Shown here in pieces: positions 1-6,186 of a stretch of DNA of 7,492 bases. Source of the stretch: Chloroflexota bacterium (GTDB lineage: Bacteria; Chloroflexota; Dehalococcoidia; Lucifugimonadales; JACPCL1); the NCBI GenBank assembly GCA_016210395.1, contig JACQUI010000067.1:1-7492 (forward strand). The letters run 5' to 3'. The position numbers and the translations under genes are program-made. The first letter of the stretch is position 1. Every line of letters starts with the position of its first letter. The notes beneath the pieces were generated by a model that saw only the letters and a program-made list of their open reading frames with translations, did not search any database and was not told the DNA's origin.

Positions 1-668
1 GTGAGCGTCTCGCCCAGGCCAAGGATGAGCTTGATGGTCTCCACCGCCTGGATGGAGCCGACGATGCCCGGCAGCACGCCCAGCACGCCCGCTTCGGCGC
101 AGCTTGGCACCATGCCCGGCGGCGGCGGCGTTGGGTACAGGCAGCGGTAGCAGCCCTTGCCGGGCACGAACGTAGATGCCTGCCCCTCGAACAGGAAGAT
201 GCTTCCGTGCACGCATGGCTTGCCCATCATCACGCAGGCGTCGTTCACCAGGTAGCGCGTGGGGAAGTTGTCGCTCCCGTCCACGATGATGTCATAAGGC
301 TTCAGGATATCGAAGGCGTTCTCTGAGGTGATGGCCTTGGGGATCTTCACCACGTTCACGTCCGGGTTGACCGAGTGGATGGTGTCCGCAGCCGAGTCCA
401 CCTTGGGCCGGCCGATGTCCTGGTTGCGGTGCAGAAGCTGGCGCTGGAGGTTGGAGATGTCCACCCGGTCGAAGTCAACGATGCCCATCGTGCCGACGCC
501 CGCGGCGGCCAGGTAGAGGGCGGCAGGCGAGCCCAGGCCGCCCGCGCCGATGAGCAGCACCTTGGCGTCCAGCAGCCTGCGCTGGCCGGCCCCGCCGATC
601 TGCGGCATGATGATGTGGCGGCTGTAGCGCCGGGCCTGCTCGGGTGTGAAGATGCGTGTGGCCGTCAA
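1..668 (-). CDS. moeB: MoeB/ThiF-type (E1-like) sulfur-carrier adenylyltransferase, 3' end beyond the window
   Basis: Members of this family use ATP to adenylate the C-terminal glycine of a ubiquitin-like sulfur carrier (MoaD, ThiS or CysO) in the cytoplasm, for molybdopterin, thiamine or cysteine synthesis. The visible 222 residues show the nucleotide-binding loop GAGGLGSP (41-48), DFDRVDISNLQRQ (65-77), the catalytic-region DGSDNFPTRYLVND (130-143), the first zinc pair C173-Y-R-C176, and C190 in SCAEAGVLG, which matches the thioester-forming cysteine of MOCS3/Uba4-like enzymes. The second zinc CxxC and any rhodanese tail would lie off the left edge. I chose a TTG start at 668 because AAAGGGGGG lies just upstream and the protein then begins FTPEQARRYSRHIIMPQIG, as family members do. 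The only nearby in-frame ATG (residue 21) would cut off conserved sequence. The family is certain; moeB rather than thiF or a cysteine-synthesis homologue is not settled, because the carrier gene is not visible. Confidence 0.9.
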   Translation of the reverse strand, partial: MTATRIFTPEQARRYSRHIIMPQIGGAGQRRLLDAKVLLIGAGGLGSPAALYLAAAGVGTMGIVDFDRVDISNLQRQLLHRNQDIGRPKVDSAADTIHSVNPDVNVVKIPKAITSENAFDILKPYDIIVDGSDNFPTRYLVNDACVMMGKPCVHGSIFLFEGQASTFVPGKGCYRCLYPTPPPPGMVPSCAEAGVLGVLPGIVGSIQAVETIKLILGLGETL

Positions 669-775
669 GTGGACCCCCCTTTGCGCGTTCAGAGCGCGTT
701 GTCTACGAATATGATGCTACGCCCCGCAAGCGGGATGCACAGACCTGAGTATCTTACCATGATTGACAAGTGTGG

Positions 776-821
776 CCAGAAACACAACCGCCCGCTTTCC
801 CCTCTTGAGGAAGGCGGGCGG
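776..821 (-). terminator. Intrinsic terminator after the Rrf2 regulator gene
   Basis: Read on the minus strand, a 13-bp G/C-rich stem (arms 809-821 and 788-800, one G-T wobble, 8-nt loop) is followed directly by TTGTGTTTCT. It lies 22 nt after the regulator stop codon. On the plus strand the stem is not followed by a T run, so it acts for the minus strand. It lies between the regulator and moeB, so it would reduce read-through into moeB or serve as an attenuator. Confidence 0.75.
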
Positions 822-843
822 TGAAAGCTCTGTTGCAGGCAGC

Positions 844-1281
844 CTAGATGTAGTACATCCCCCGGCTGATCAGATGCTGCTGGCGGGACGCCAGGTCGGC
901 AATCGTCGTCGTGTCCAGGACGTTCTGCACAGTCGCTTCCACCGTCTGCCACACCTCGCGTTGGGCGCAGGCGGCGGAGAGCGTACACTCCGCTGGGTTT
1001 TCGATGCAGAACAAGGGCGCTCCTGTCCCTTCCAGTGTTCCGACAACCATGCCGAGATTGATGTCGCCGGGGCTCTTGGCCAGGACGTGGCCTCCCTGGG
1101 GCCCGCGCCGGCTCCGGATGTAGCCGAACTTCTGAAGCACCGCAAGCACCTGGTCCAGGTACGGCTCAGGGATGCCCTGGCGGCTGGCGATCTCAGAGGT
1201 GGACAGGGGGCGCGCGTCATTGCGCTGGGCCAGCTCAACAAGGGCCCTTACGCCATAGTCTACTTTCATGGGAATGCGCAT
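844..1281 (-). CDS. Rrf2-family transcriptional regulator, probable Fe-S cluster sensor
   Basis: This is a 145-residue DNA-binding regulator of the Rrf2 family (IscR, NsrR, RsrR and CymR are relatives). The N-terminus MKVDYGVRALVELAQ and the winged helix-turn-helix at about 28-70 (LSTSEIASRQGIPEPYLDQVL, then IRSRRGPQGGHVLA) are typical. C92, C99 and C105 (CX6CX5C, followed by QREVW) match the cysteine triad that holds an Fe-S cluster in sensing members, so iron-sulfur, redox or NO sensing is likely. The frame is open to 1362, but GGAGG lies 7 nt before the ATG at 1281, and a promoter with a start point near 1306 excludes the upstream start. The ATG at 1269 has no ribosome site. The gene has its own promoter and terminator, and moeB follows 175 nt downstream on the same strand, which suggests a sulfur or Fe-S regulon. 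The family is sure; the ligand and targets are inferred. Confidence 0.93.
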   Translation of the reverse strand: MRIPMKVDYGVRALVELAQRNDARPLSTSEIASRQGIPEPYLDQVLAVLQKFGYIRSRRGPQGGHVLAKSPGDINLGMVVGTLEGTGAPLFCIENPAECTLSAACAQREVWQTVEATVQNVLDTTTIADLASRQQHLISRGMYYI

Positions 1282-1312
1282 ACCACCGCCTCCACTCGCG
1301 GCTCTTACACCA

Positions 1313-1340
1313 AGTATACCACTGACCCATGATGCGTCAA
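1313..1340 (-). promoter_or_regulatory. Sigma70-type promoter of the Rrf2 regulator gene
   Basis: On the minus strand TTGACG (1335-1340) and TATACT (1313-1318) are separated by 16 nt, with 5/6 matches in each hexamer. Transcription would start near 1306, giving a leader of about 25 nt that carries GGAGG before the ATG at 1281. Autoregulation by the Rrf2 protein is common in the family, but I could not see a convincing dyad operator here. Confidence 0.75.
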
Positions 1341-1361
1341 CTTGGCCCTGTGTCATTCGCA

Positions 1362-1577
1362 AGGTCTTTCGGTGTTCCTGGCGAACGGCTACTGGGAATA
1401 CGGCCGACGGGCCACTGCCGTGGCCCTGCGAAAGGCGATGGTCGTGAGAGATTCTTCGCGAGGCGGAGCGTCATTGAGAGCAAGAGGCATTTGACCACCT
1501 CGCTCTAGAATGACAGCTTGCCTCGCAAGCATGCGTAGGCCTATCGCGGTCCCTTGCAGCCGAACACCGGAAGACCC
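1362..1577. repeat. Imperfect 16-bp inverted repeat enclosing repeat copy A
   Basis: AGGTCTTTCGGTGTTC at 1362-1377 pairs with GAACACCGGAAGACCC at 1562-1577 (14 of 16 positions complementary). The arms enclose about 184 bp that include dispersed repeat copy A. The right arm begins 6 nt after the stop codon of the small minus-strand gene, and the left arm ends up just beyond the regulator promoter. The arrangement resembles the ends of a small non-autonomous element, but no target-site duplication is obvious and copy B does not carry these arms. Confidence 0.5.
1420..1516 (-). repeat. Dispersed intergenic repeat, copy A
   Basis: This copy reads on the minus strand and matches copy B at 6378-6475 on the plus strand. 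The first 27 nt (beginning CTGTCATTCTAGAGCGAGG) are identical, and the rest is about four-fifths identical by eye. Each copy has an inner dyad: ATTCTAGAGCGAGG near the start and CCTCGCGAAGAAT about 35 nt later pair imperfectly, so a transcript could fold back. The TCATTCT...GCGAAGAATCTC signature resembles short interspersed repeats I know from many environmental bacterial genomes. It carries no gene. Confidence 0.8.
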
Positions 1578-1582
1578 TGATG

Positions 1583-1729
1583 TCAATCGTCCAGCCCGTC
1601 AGCGAGCGTGTTCTCCAGCCATGCCTTTGGGTCTGCGCGCAGCGCCGCGTATGCCTCGTTGGCCTGTTCCAATACCCGCTGCCTCCTGTACTCTTCGACG
1701 GCTTTTGCTTCGGCGTCCCCCTCACGCAT
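1583..1729 (-). CDS. Small 48-residue protein, antitoxin-like C-terminal motif, overlapping the CoA-transferase gene
   Basis: The ATG at 1729 lies inside the last codons of the CoA-transferase gene (8-nt overlap, different frame) and is preceded by AAGGGGG with 8 nt spacing, so translation is probably coupled. The product is acidic and largely helical: MREGDAEAKAVEEYRRQR, then VLEQANEAYAALRADPKAW, ending LENTLADGLDD. The AYAALRADPxAW...TLADGLxD pattern is one I associate with small antitoxin-type or hypothetical proteins encoded before MazF/PemK-like toxins in Actinobacteria and Chloroflexota. Those usually have about 10 further residues between the tryptophan and TLADGL, so this one looks internally shortened. 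No toxin follows: the next 240 nt hold only repeats, so it is an orphan, a remnant, or has another job. That the gene is real is likely; the antitoxin role is inference from memory of the motif. Confidence 0.7.
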   Translation of the reverse strand: MREGDAEAKAVEEYRRQRVLEQANEAYAALRADPKAWLENTLADGLDD

Positions 1730-2948
1730 GGGTCTGTCCCCCTTCTCTGGTCTCCCCCTTGCTCTTTACCACGCCCGCCCGCTCCAGCCGCTCGATCTCT
1801 TCCTGGCCCATGCCCACGATGTCCCGCAGCACCTCACGCGTGTGCTCGCCGACTGCAGGCCCCGGCTTGTCCACCACGGGCGGCGTCCGCGACATCCGCA
1901 CCGGGCTGTTCGGCACCTTGACCGTCACGCCCTCTTGCGGCCCCGGGACGGGCAGGGTGACGATCACGCCCCGCGCCTGGATGTGCGGATCGTCCATCAT
2001 CTCCGGCACCGTGTACAGCGGCGCAGCCAGCGTCACCTCGCTCAGCAGCTCCAGCCACTCGGCGGTTGTTTTCTTCTTCAGCGCCTCGTTCATCAGCGGC
2101 TCCAACTCGCCGTGATGCTGGTGCCGGATGCGGCTGTTCACGAAGCGCTGGTCGTGGGCCAGCTCCGGCAGGCCCAGCAGCAGGCAGAACGCCTCCCAGT
2201 CCCTCACGCCGCAGATGACGATCCAGCCGTCCCTGGTGGGGAAGCTCTGGAAGGGGGTTAGCAACGGATGGCGCGGACCGATGCGCGCAGGCGTTTCGCC
2301 GACCGACGCCCGGATGATCGCGTTCTCCATGTTGTAGATGACGCTCTCCACCATGCTCACGTCTATGCGCTGCCCCAGGCCGCTCTTCTCCCGCTCGTAC
2401 AGCGCCGAGATGACGCCCATCGCCATGAACGTGCCGCCCAGCGTATCGCCGATGGACGCCCCCGCCCGCATGGGCCGTCCGTCCGGCTCGCCGGTGATGC
2501 TCATGAAGCCACTCATCGCCTGTGCAATGACGTCCAGCGCGCCCCTCTTGGAGTACGGCCCCCACTGGCCGAAGCCGGAGCAGGAGGCGAAGATGATGCG
2601 CGGGTTGCGCCTGGACACAACGTCGTAGCCGATGCCCAGATCATCCATCGTACCAGGCGAGAAGTTCTCGGCGATCACGTCGCACTTGTCGGCCAGGCGC
2701 AGGATGATGTCCAGGCCTTCGGGCCGCTTCAGGTCCACCTGGATGTTCTTCTTGCCCCGCTCGATAGAGAAACGGTACGTGCTCCTGCCGTTGATGAAGG
2801 GCTCGTTGCCCCGCGTCTCGTCGGCAACGGTCACCCGCTCCACGTTGATGACCTCTGCCCCCAGGTCCGTGAGGATCATCGTGCCGAATGGGCCTGCCAA
2901 GGCATGGGTGAAGTCGAGCACGCGGACGCCTGCCAGTGGGCCTGCCAT
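1722..2948 (-). CDS. Family III CoA-transferase (CaiB/BaiF/formyl-CoA transferase type)
   Basis: This 408-residue cytoplasmic enzyme would move CoA between an acyl-CoA donor and a carboxylic acid through an aspartyl-CoA intermediate. It opens with LAGVRVLDFTHALAGPFGTMILTDLGAEVINVE, the usual N-terminus, and has RGKKNIQVDLK, DVIAENFSPGTMDDLG, and SGFGQWGPYSKRGALDVIAQAMSG, whose aspartate (residue 139) is the family nucleophile. HPLLTPFQSFPTRDGW and the C-terminal GEHTREVL also fit, and the length is normal. The start at 2948 has GGAGG 5 nt upstream. The frame is open to 3044, but that extension has no ribosome site at its start and would lie upstream of the mapped promoter. The small gene at 1583-1729 overlaps its end and shares its transcript. 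The substrate cannot be told: there are no oxalate, carnitine or bile-acid genes nearby, and the family is functionally diverse. Confidence 0.95.
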   Translation of the reverse strand: MAGPLAGVRVLDFTHALAGPFGTMILTDLGAEVINVERVTVADETRGNEPFINGRSTYRFSIERGKKNIQVDLKRPEGLDIILRLADKCDVIAENFSPGTMDDLGIGYDVVSRRNPRIIFASCSGFGQWGPYSKRGALDVIAQAMSGFMSITGEPDGRPMRAGASIGDTLGGTFMAMGVISALYEREKSGLGQRIDVSMVESVIYNMENAIIRASVGETPARIGPRHPLLTPFQSFPTRDGWIVICGVRDWEAFCLLLGLPELAHDQRFVNSRIRHQHHGELEPLMNEALKKKTTAEWLELLSEVTLAAPLYTVPEMMDDPHIQARGVIVTLPVPGPQEGVTVKVPNSPVRMSRTPPVVDKPGPAVGEHTREVLRDIVGMGQEEIERLERAGVVKSKGETREGGQTHA

Positions 2949-2991
2949 GGTTGCCTCCATCGGGCACAAGATGGGCCTCTTTTTGGCACAG

Positions 2992-3020
2992 AGTATAGAG
3001 GCATACGCGCCCAAGGTGAA
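2992..3020 (-). promoter_or_regulatory. Promoter of the CoA-transferase gene
   Basis: On the minus strand TTCACC (3015-3020) and TATACT (2992-2997) are 17 nt apart. The -10 is good and the -35 matches 4 of 6. The predicted start near 2985 leaves a leader of about 37 nt ending in GGAGG before the ATG at 2948, which supports the short start of that gene. Confidence 0.65.
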
Positions 3021-3051
3021 GCGAAACCTGCCGGACGGCAACACCGGGCGC

Positions 3052-3071
3052 GCCGCCCTCGGAAGGGCGGC
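3052..3071. other. Short hairpin in the divergent intergenic region
   Basis: GCCGCCCT and AGGGCGGC form a perfect 8-bp stem with a 4-nt CGGA loop. It sits just upstream of the CoA-transferase -35 element. Neither side has a proper T run (only TTTGCAC on the plus strand), so I do not call it a terminator. It may simply separate the two divergent promoters. Confidence 0.4.
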
Positions 3072-3072
3072 T

Positions 3073-3102
3073 TTGCACTATCAGTCCAATGGGAGGGATA
3101 AT
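3073..3102 (+). promoter_or_regulatory. Possible second, upstream promoter for the histidine kinase gene
   Basis: TTGCAC (3073-3078) and GATAAT (3097-3102) are 18 nt apart. The -10 is good and the -35 only fair. If used, the kinase message would have a leader of about 180 nt that contains the palindrome at 3143-3158. Confidence 0.3.
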
Positions 3103-3142
3103 ACGGGCCGGAGTCCACCGCGGCGGGGCCATTGCGCTATGT

Positions 3143-3158
3143 TACGTATGAATACGTA
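3143..3158. promoter_or_regulatory. Palindrome, candidate operator between divergent genes
   Basis: TACGTAT-GA-ATACGTA is a perfect 7-2-7 inverted repeat, with a related TACGTGTA 11 nt further on (3169-3176). It lies between the CoA-transferase promoter and the kinase promoter, a usual place for a dimeric regulator to bind. The regulator is unknown; nothing in the window identifies it. Confidence 0.5.
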
Positions 3159-3258
3159 CGCTGGACCTACGTGTAGCAGAGGAGAAAACGCGCGGCGCTG
3201 ACCCCAAGAATCGTCTCAGAACACGAGCGTATAGCCACTCATTCCACCCTGCGCGGTT

Positions 3259-3267
3259 TGCTACAAT
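3259..3267 (+). promoter_or_regulatory. Extended -10 promoter of the histidine kinase gene
   Basis: TGCTACAAT (TGn followed by a 5/6 match to TATAAT) has no good -35 at 16-18 nt, as is usual for extended -10 promoters. Transcription would begin near 3274, giving a leader of only about 16 nt. This places the in-frame ATG at 3266 inside the promoter and removes it as a start. Confidence 0.5.
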
Positions 3268-3277
3268 GGTACTTAAG

Positions 3278-3292
3278 GGAGGGATGACCGTG
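3278..3292 (+). promoter_or_regulatory. Ribosome binding site that decides the kinase start
   Basis: GGAGG (3278-3282) is 7 nt before GTG (3290) but only 1 nt before the in-frame ATG (3284), which is too close. The GTG at 3290 is therefore the better start. Confidence 0.65.
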
Positions 3293-6070
3293 TCATTCCT
3301 GGTTGACCTCCGCAGCAACCTGTTCCTTCGTACCGTCGTCCTCATGGCCGTCGTCGTTGTGCTCGTGGGCACTGCGGCCATCTACTCCACTCGTTTCCCT
3401 ATCGAGTCGCGCATGCGTGAGGAGGCGATCAGGGACGCCACGAACCACATCCAGCCCCTTGCCCTGTCCATGCTGACCCCCCAGCAGCTTTCGCAGCCGC
3501 TCTCCGGCCCAGAGTACGAGGCCGTAGACGAAATCGTAAAACGCCACTTCCTCGAGTTCGGGATCAGCAGGGTGAAGTTCTGGAATAGCCACGGCGTTGT
3601 GACCTACTCAACCCTGCCTGCGCAGATAGGCGAGGCCCCCCCTGGCAACTCGCTCCTCAGAGCCCTGCGCGGCGAGACGGTGTGGGAGCTGCGTAAGGAA
3701 GTGGAGAGCGCCGCCGACGCCGAGTTGGGGCTGGCAATGGAAGTCTATCTCCCCCTCTCCTGGACACAGGGAGAGCCGCCAACGGTGGTGGCCGAGGTCT
3801 ACGTCCCCTACGCCCACTATGCGGGCGTCGTCTCGGCGGTGCAGCGCGGTATCCTTGTCGCGGTTGCCCTGGCAGGGCTTGCCGTGGCCGGCGCTCTCTA
3901 TGTCGCCTACGCCACGGGATGGAAAGGCATCAGCCGGGAACGCGACCACGCCCGCCAGCGCGTCCGCGAGATGGAGGCCCTGGCAGCCGTCGCCGGCGCT
4001 CTCACCCAGCACGGCACCCGCGCCCAGCGCGTCCAGACCATCCTGCAGCAGGTCCGTGAAGTCAGCGGCGCCGACACCGCCCTGCTGCGCGTTCCCGTTG
4101 GCCAGGACGGTGCGCTCCGTTTGGAAGCATGGGCAAAAAGTGAAGAGATATACCAAGATTTCACAATCTCCCCAATCGTAACCGGCAAGGATAGCCTCGC
4201 GGGCCAGGCGTACCTGCAGGGAGCGCCCGTCGTCGCGCAGGACTACGCCGCCCATGCCAACGTCAGCCCCAATGCCCTGTCCCAGGGCATCAGGTCCGGC
4301 ATAGCCCTTCCCATCCACAGCGACGGCAGGGTTCTCGGCGTCATCAGCATTGCCTCCAGACTGCCGAGGTACTTCACCGCCGGGCGTGTCCGGCTTCTGT
4401 CCGCCGTCGCCGATAGCCTTGGCGCTCTCCTGGAGCAAGCCCGCCTGCACGACGCCTTGCAGGAAGAGCTGGAGGAGGAGCACAAGCGGCAGGAAACACT
4501 GTTGAGCATCACCCGCCGCCTGGCGCTGGAAGACGAAGCCAGCCACGCGCTCTGGTACATTGTGGACTCCACCCGCGCCCTCGTAGACGCCCAGTACGGC
4601 ACGCTGTGCATTTGGGACGCCTCCGGCAACGCCGTGACCAGCATCATGTCCGGCATGCCCGCAGAGGAGCGCACGCGCATCGGTGAGATTCCCCACGGCC
4701 TCGGTCTCCTGGGCTTCGTTCGGGACGCAAACAGTCCTATTCGCCTGAAAGACATCGGTTCTCACCCCAAGTCCGTTGGATTCCCACCCAACCATCCCCC
4801 CATGACCACGCTGCTCGGCGTCCCCCTCCACCTGCGGAACGGGTACCATGGCGCAATCTACCTCACCAACAAGAGCGGCGGCAGGGAGTTTACCGAGGAG
4901 GACGAGCGGGCAGTCTCCCTCATCGGCGCCCTGGCCGTGTCCCTCGTGGACAACAATACCCTCTACCAGACCGTGGCCGCCGAACGCAGCACCCTGGCCG
5001 CCGTCCAGAACAGCATGGTGGAAGGGCTGGTAGTGCTGGACGCCCAGGGCCAGGAAGTTTACCGCAATCGCGCCCTGGGTCGGCTGACAGGGATGTCCGA
5101 CAGAGAAACCCTGGGACGCCCGCTCAGGCAGATCCTGGAAGAGCGCCAGGACTACTTCTTCGAAGACCCCAAGACCTTCCAGACCTTGATGGAAGCCCTC
5201 GATCAGGTGAAAAGCGGCCGCCACACAAATGTCGAGGCCGTCTTGAGGAACCCGCGACGCCGCATAGTAAACGCTACGGTGTTCCCAATCCCCGTGGACG
5301 GCCAGGAGCCAATGGCAGGGATTCTCCTCCGTGACGTCACCCAGGAGCGAGAGGTGGACCAGCGCCGGGAAGCCTTTGTCTCCGTAGCCTCCCACGAGTT
5401 GCGCACGCCCATGACCGCCATCGTCGGCTTTGCTGAGCTCCTGCGCGATCGCGAGCCTGCCCCGGAGGTCCGCAGCCAGTGGCTAAACTACGTGATCAGC
5501 GAAGGATATCGCCTCACCGCCATCGTTGAAGACATGCTGAACGTCTCCCGCATCCAGTCCGGAAAGCTCGCTGCGGAGCTGGCCCCATTGACCCTGCGTG
5601 AGGTCGCCTTCAAGGTCACCGACGCCATGCAACAGACCACCGCCAACCATCGCATCCTACTTCATGTCTCGCCCGACCTGCCCCCTGTCATGGCGGACAG
5701 CGACAAGCTGTTCCAGGTGTTGCTCAACCTTCTTTCCAACGCCATCAAGTACAGCCCCGCGGGCGGCGAAGTCACCGTCTCCGCCCACTACCAGGAGGGA
5801 GCGAGCGACGCGGTGCTCAGCGTGCGGGATCAGGGAATGGGCATCGCCCCGGAGGACCAGGAGCGGCTGTTCACCACCTTCACACGCATCCGGAGGCCGG
5901 AGACGGAAGGCATCCGGGGCACCGGCCTGGGCCTATATATCGTGAAGGGGCTGGTGGAGCTCATGCATGGCCGCATCTGGATGGAGAGCGAGCTCAACAA
6001 GGGCTCCACCTTCTTCGTCTCCCTGCCACTGGCTTTTTCGCCCATTCCAGAGAGCGTTCAGGCCGGCTAG
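3290..6070 (+). CDS. Membrane sensor histidine kinase with two GAF domains and a PAS domain
   Basis: This 926-residue sensor kinase would autophosphorylate on His702 and pass the phosphate to an unlinked response regulator. In order it has TM1 (11-33), an extracytoplasmic region of about 150 residues with a CACHE-like pattern (RVKFWNSHGVVTYSTLPAQIGE, VVAEVYVPY), TM2 (about 187-209), GAF1 (about 230-384), a coiled coil (LHDALQEELEEEHKRQ), GAF2 (404-557), PAS (about 562-685), HisKA with the H-box SVASHELRTPMTAIVGF, and HATPase_c with N817 (NLLSNAIKYS), the G1 box from D847 (DQGMGIAPEDQERLF) and the G2 box GTGLGL (877-882). All catalytic motifs are intact. There is no clear HAMP domain after TM2; a short helix leads to GAF1. 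No receiver domain or response regulator is next to it, so it is an orphan kinase. The ligands are unknown, and neither GAF has an obvious chromophore-binding cysteine that I could assign. The start is GTG at 3290; ATG at 3284 or 3266 would add 2 or 8 residues. Confidence 0.95.
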   Translation: MSFLVDLRSNLFLRTVVLMAVVVVLVGTAAIYSTRFPIESRMREEAIRDATNHIQPLALSMLTPQQLSQPLSGPEYEAVDEIVKRHFLEFGISRVKFWNSHGVVTYSTLPAQIGEAPPGNSLLRALRGETVWELRKEVESAADAELGLAMEVYLPLSWTQGEPPTVVAEVYVPYAHYAGVVSAVQRGILVAVALAGLAVAGALYVAYATGWKGISRERDHARQRVREMEALAAVAGALTQHGTRAQRVQTILQQVREVSGADTALLRVPVGQDGALRLEAWAKSEEIYQDFTISPIVTGKDSLAGQAYLQGAPVVAQDYAAHANVSPNALSQGIRSGIALPIHSDGRVLGVISIASRLPRYFTAGRVRLLSAVADSLGALLEQARLHDALQEELEEEHKRQETLLSITRRLALEDEASHALWYIVDSTRALVDAQYGTLCIWDASGNAVTSIMSGMPAEERTRIGEIPHGLGLLGFVRDANSPIRLKDIGSHPKSVGFPPNHPPMTTLLGVPLHLRNGYHGAIYLTNKSGGREFTEEDERAVSLIGALAVSLVDNNTLYQTVAAERSTLAAVQNSMVEGLVVLDAQGQEVYRNRALGRLTGMSDRETLGRPLRQILEERQDYFFEDPKTFQTLMEALDQVKSGRHTNVEAVLRNPRRRIVNATVFPIPVDGQEPMAGILLRDVTQEREVDQRREAFVSVASHELRTPMTAIVGFAELLRDREPAPEVRSQWLNYVISEGYRLTAIVEDMLNVSRIQSGKLAAELAPLTLREVAFKVTDAMQQTTANHRILLHVSPDLPPVMADSDKLFQVLLNLLSNAIKYSPAGGEVTVSAHYQEGASDAVLSVRDQGMGIAPEDQERLFTTFTRIRRPETEGIRGTGLGLYIVKGLVELMHGRIWMESELNKGSTFFVSLPLAFSPIPESVQAG

Positions 6071-6148
6071 CGTCTCAGGCAAAGACCTCCCCCCTACAGC
6101 GTCCGGAGTCCGCCTCGCCCTTGGAGAGGCCGCTCCCTCCGCAACGGC

Positions 6149-6170
6149 AGAAGCGGCGAGGAACGCTTCT
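6149..6170 (+). terminator. Weak hairpin after the kinase gene
   Basis: AGAAGCG and CGCTTCT form a 7-bp stem with an 8-nt loop, 79 nt after the kinase stop codon. The following bases (TAAGAATCCC) are not a T run, so it is at best a poor intrinsic terminator. Confidence 0.25.
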
Positions 6171-6186
6171 TAAGAATCCCCCTTGT

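Larger units (their letters stand above)
1341..1582. other. Gene-free interval with repeat and inverted-repeat structure
   Basis: No reading frame here has a ribosome site or coding character. The stretch contains dispersed repeat copy A (1420-1516), a 6-bp hairpin (GCTTGC 1516-1521 and GCAAGC 1525-1530, 3-nt loop) that might weakly terminate the small gene upstream of it on the minus strand, and a 16-bp inverted repeat (1362-1377 and 1562-1577) enclosing both. Confidence 0.6.

Noticed and set aside
689..988. Frames inside and opposite the Rrf2 regulator gene (e.g. 689-988, 763-1332, 870-1241)
   Set aside because: They overlap the clear regulator gene and its terminator in other frames and show no family features.
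1389..1586. A 65-codon minus-strand frame across repeat copy A, and the similar frame at 6191-6565
   Set aside because: The shared peptide stretch (VILERGGQ...REESLTT) results from the repeated DNA. There is no ribosome site or coding character, and the similarity extends through bases rather than as conserved codons.
2984..2998. A TGGCAC sequence resembling a sigma54 -24 element
   Set aside because: No matching GC or TTGC element follows at the required -12 spacing, and it lies within the leader and -10 region of the CoA-transferase promoter on the other strand.
2949..3044. A 32-residue N-terminal extension of the CoA-transferase
   Set aside because: The upstream ATG at 3044 lies before the predicted promoter, has no ribosome site, and adds residues absent from the usual family N-terminus.
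1608..3101. Plus-strand open frames opposite the CoA-transferase gene (e.g. 1608-2261, 2268-3101)
   Set aside because: They are antisense shadows with His/Arg/Ala-rich, low-complexity translations and no ribosome sites, against a clear CoA-transferase on the minus strand.
3608..5395. A 595-codon open frame on the minus strand opposite the kinase gene
   Set aside because: It lies wholly antisense to a kinase with intact motifs. Its glycine/alanine/valine/glutamine-rich translation shows no domain and arises from G/C-ending codons on the other strand.
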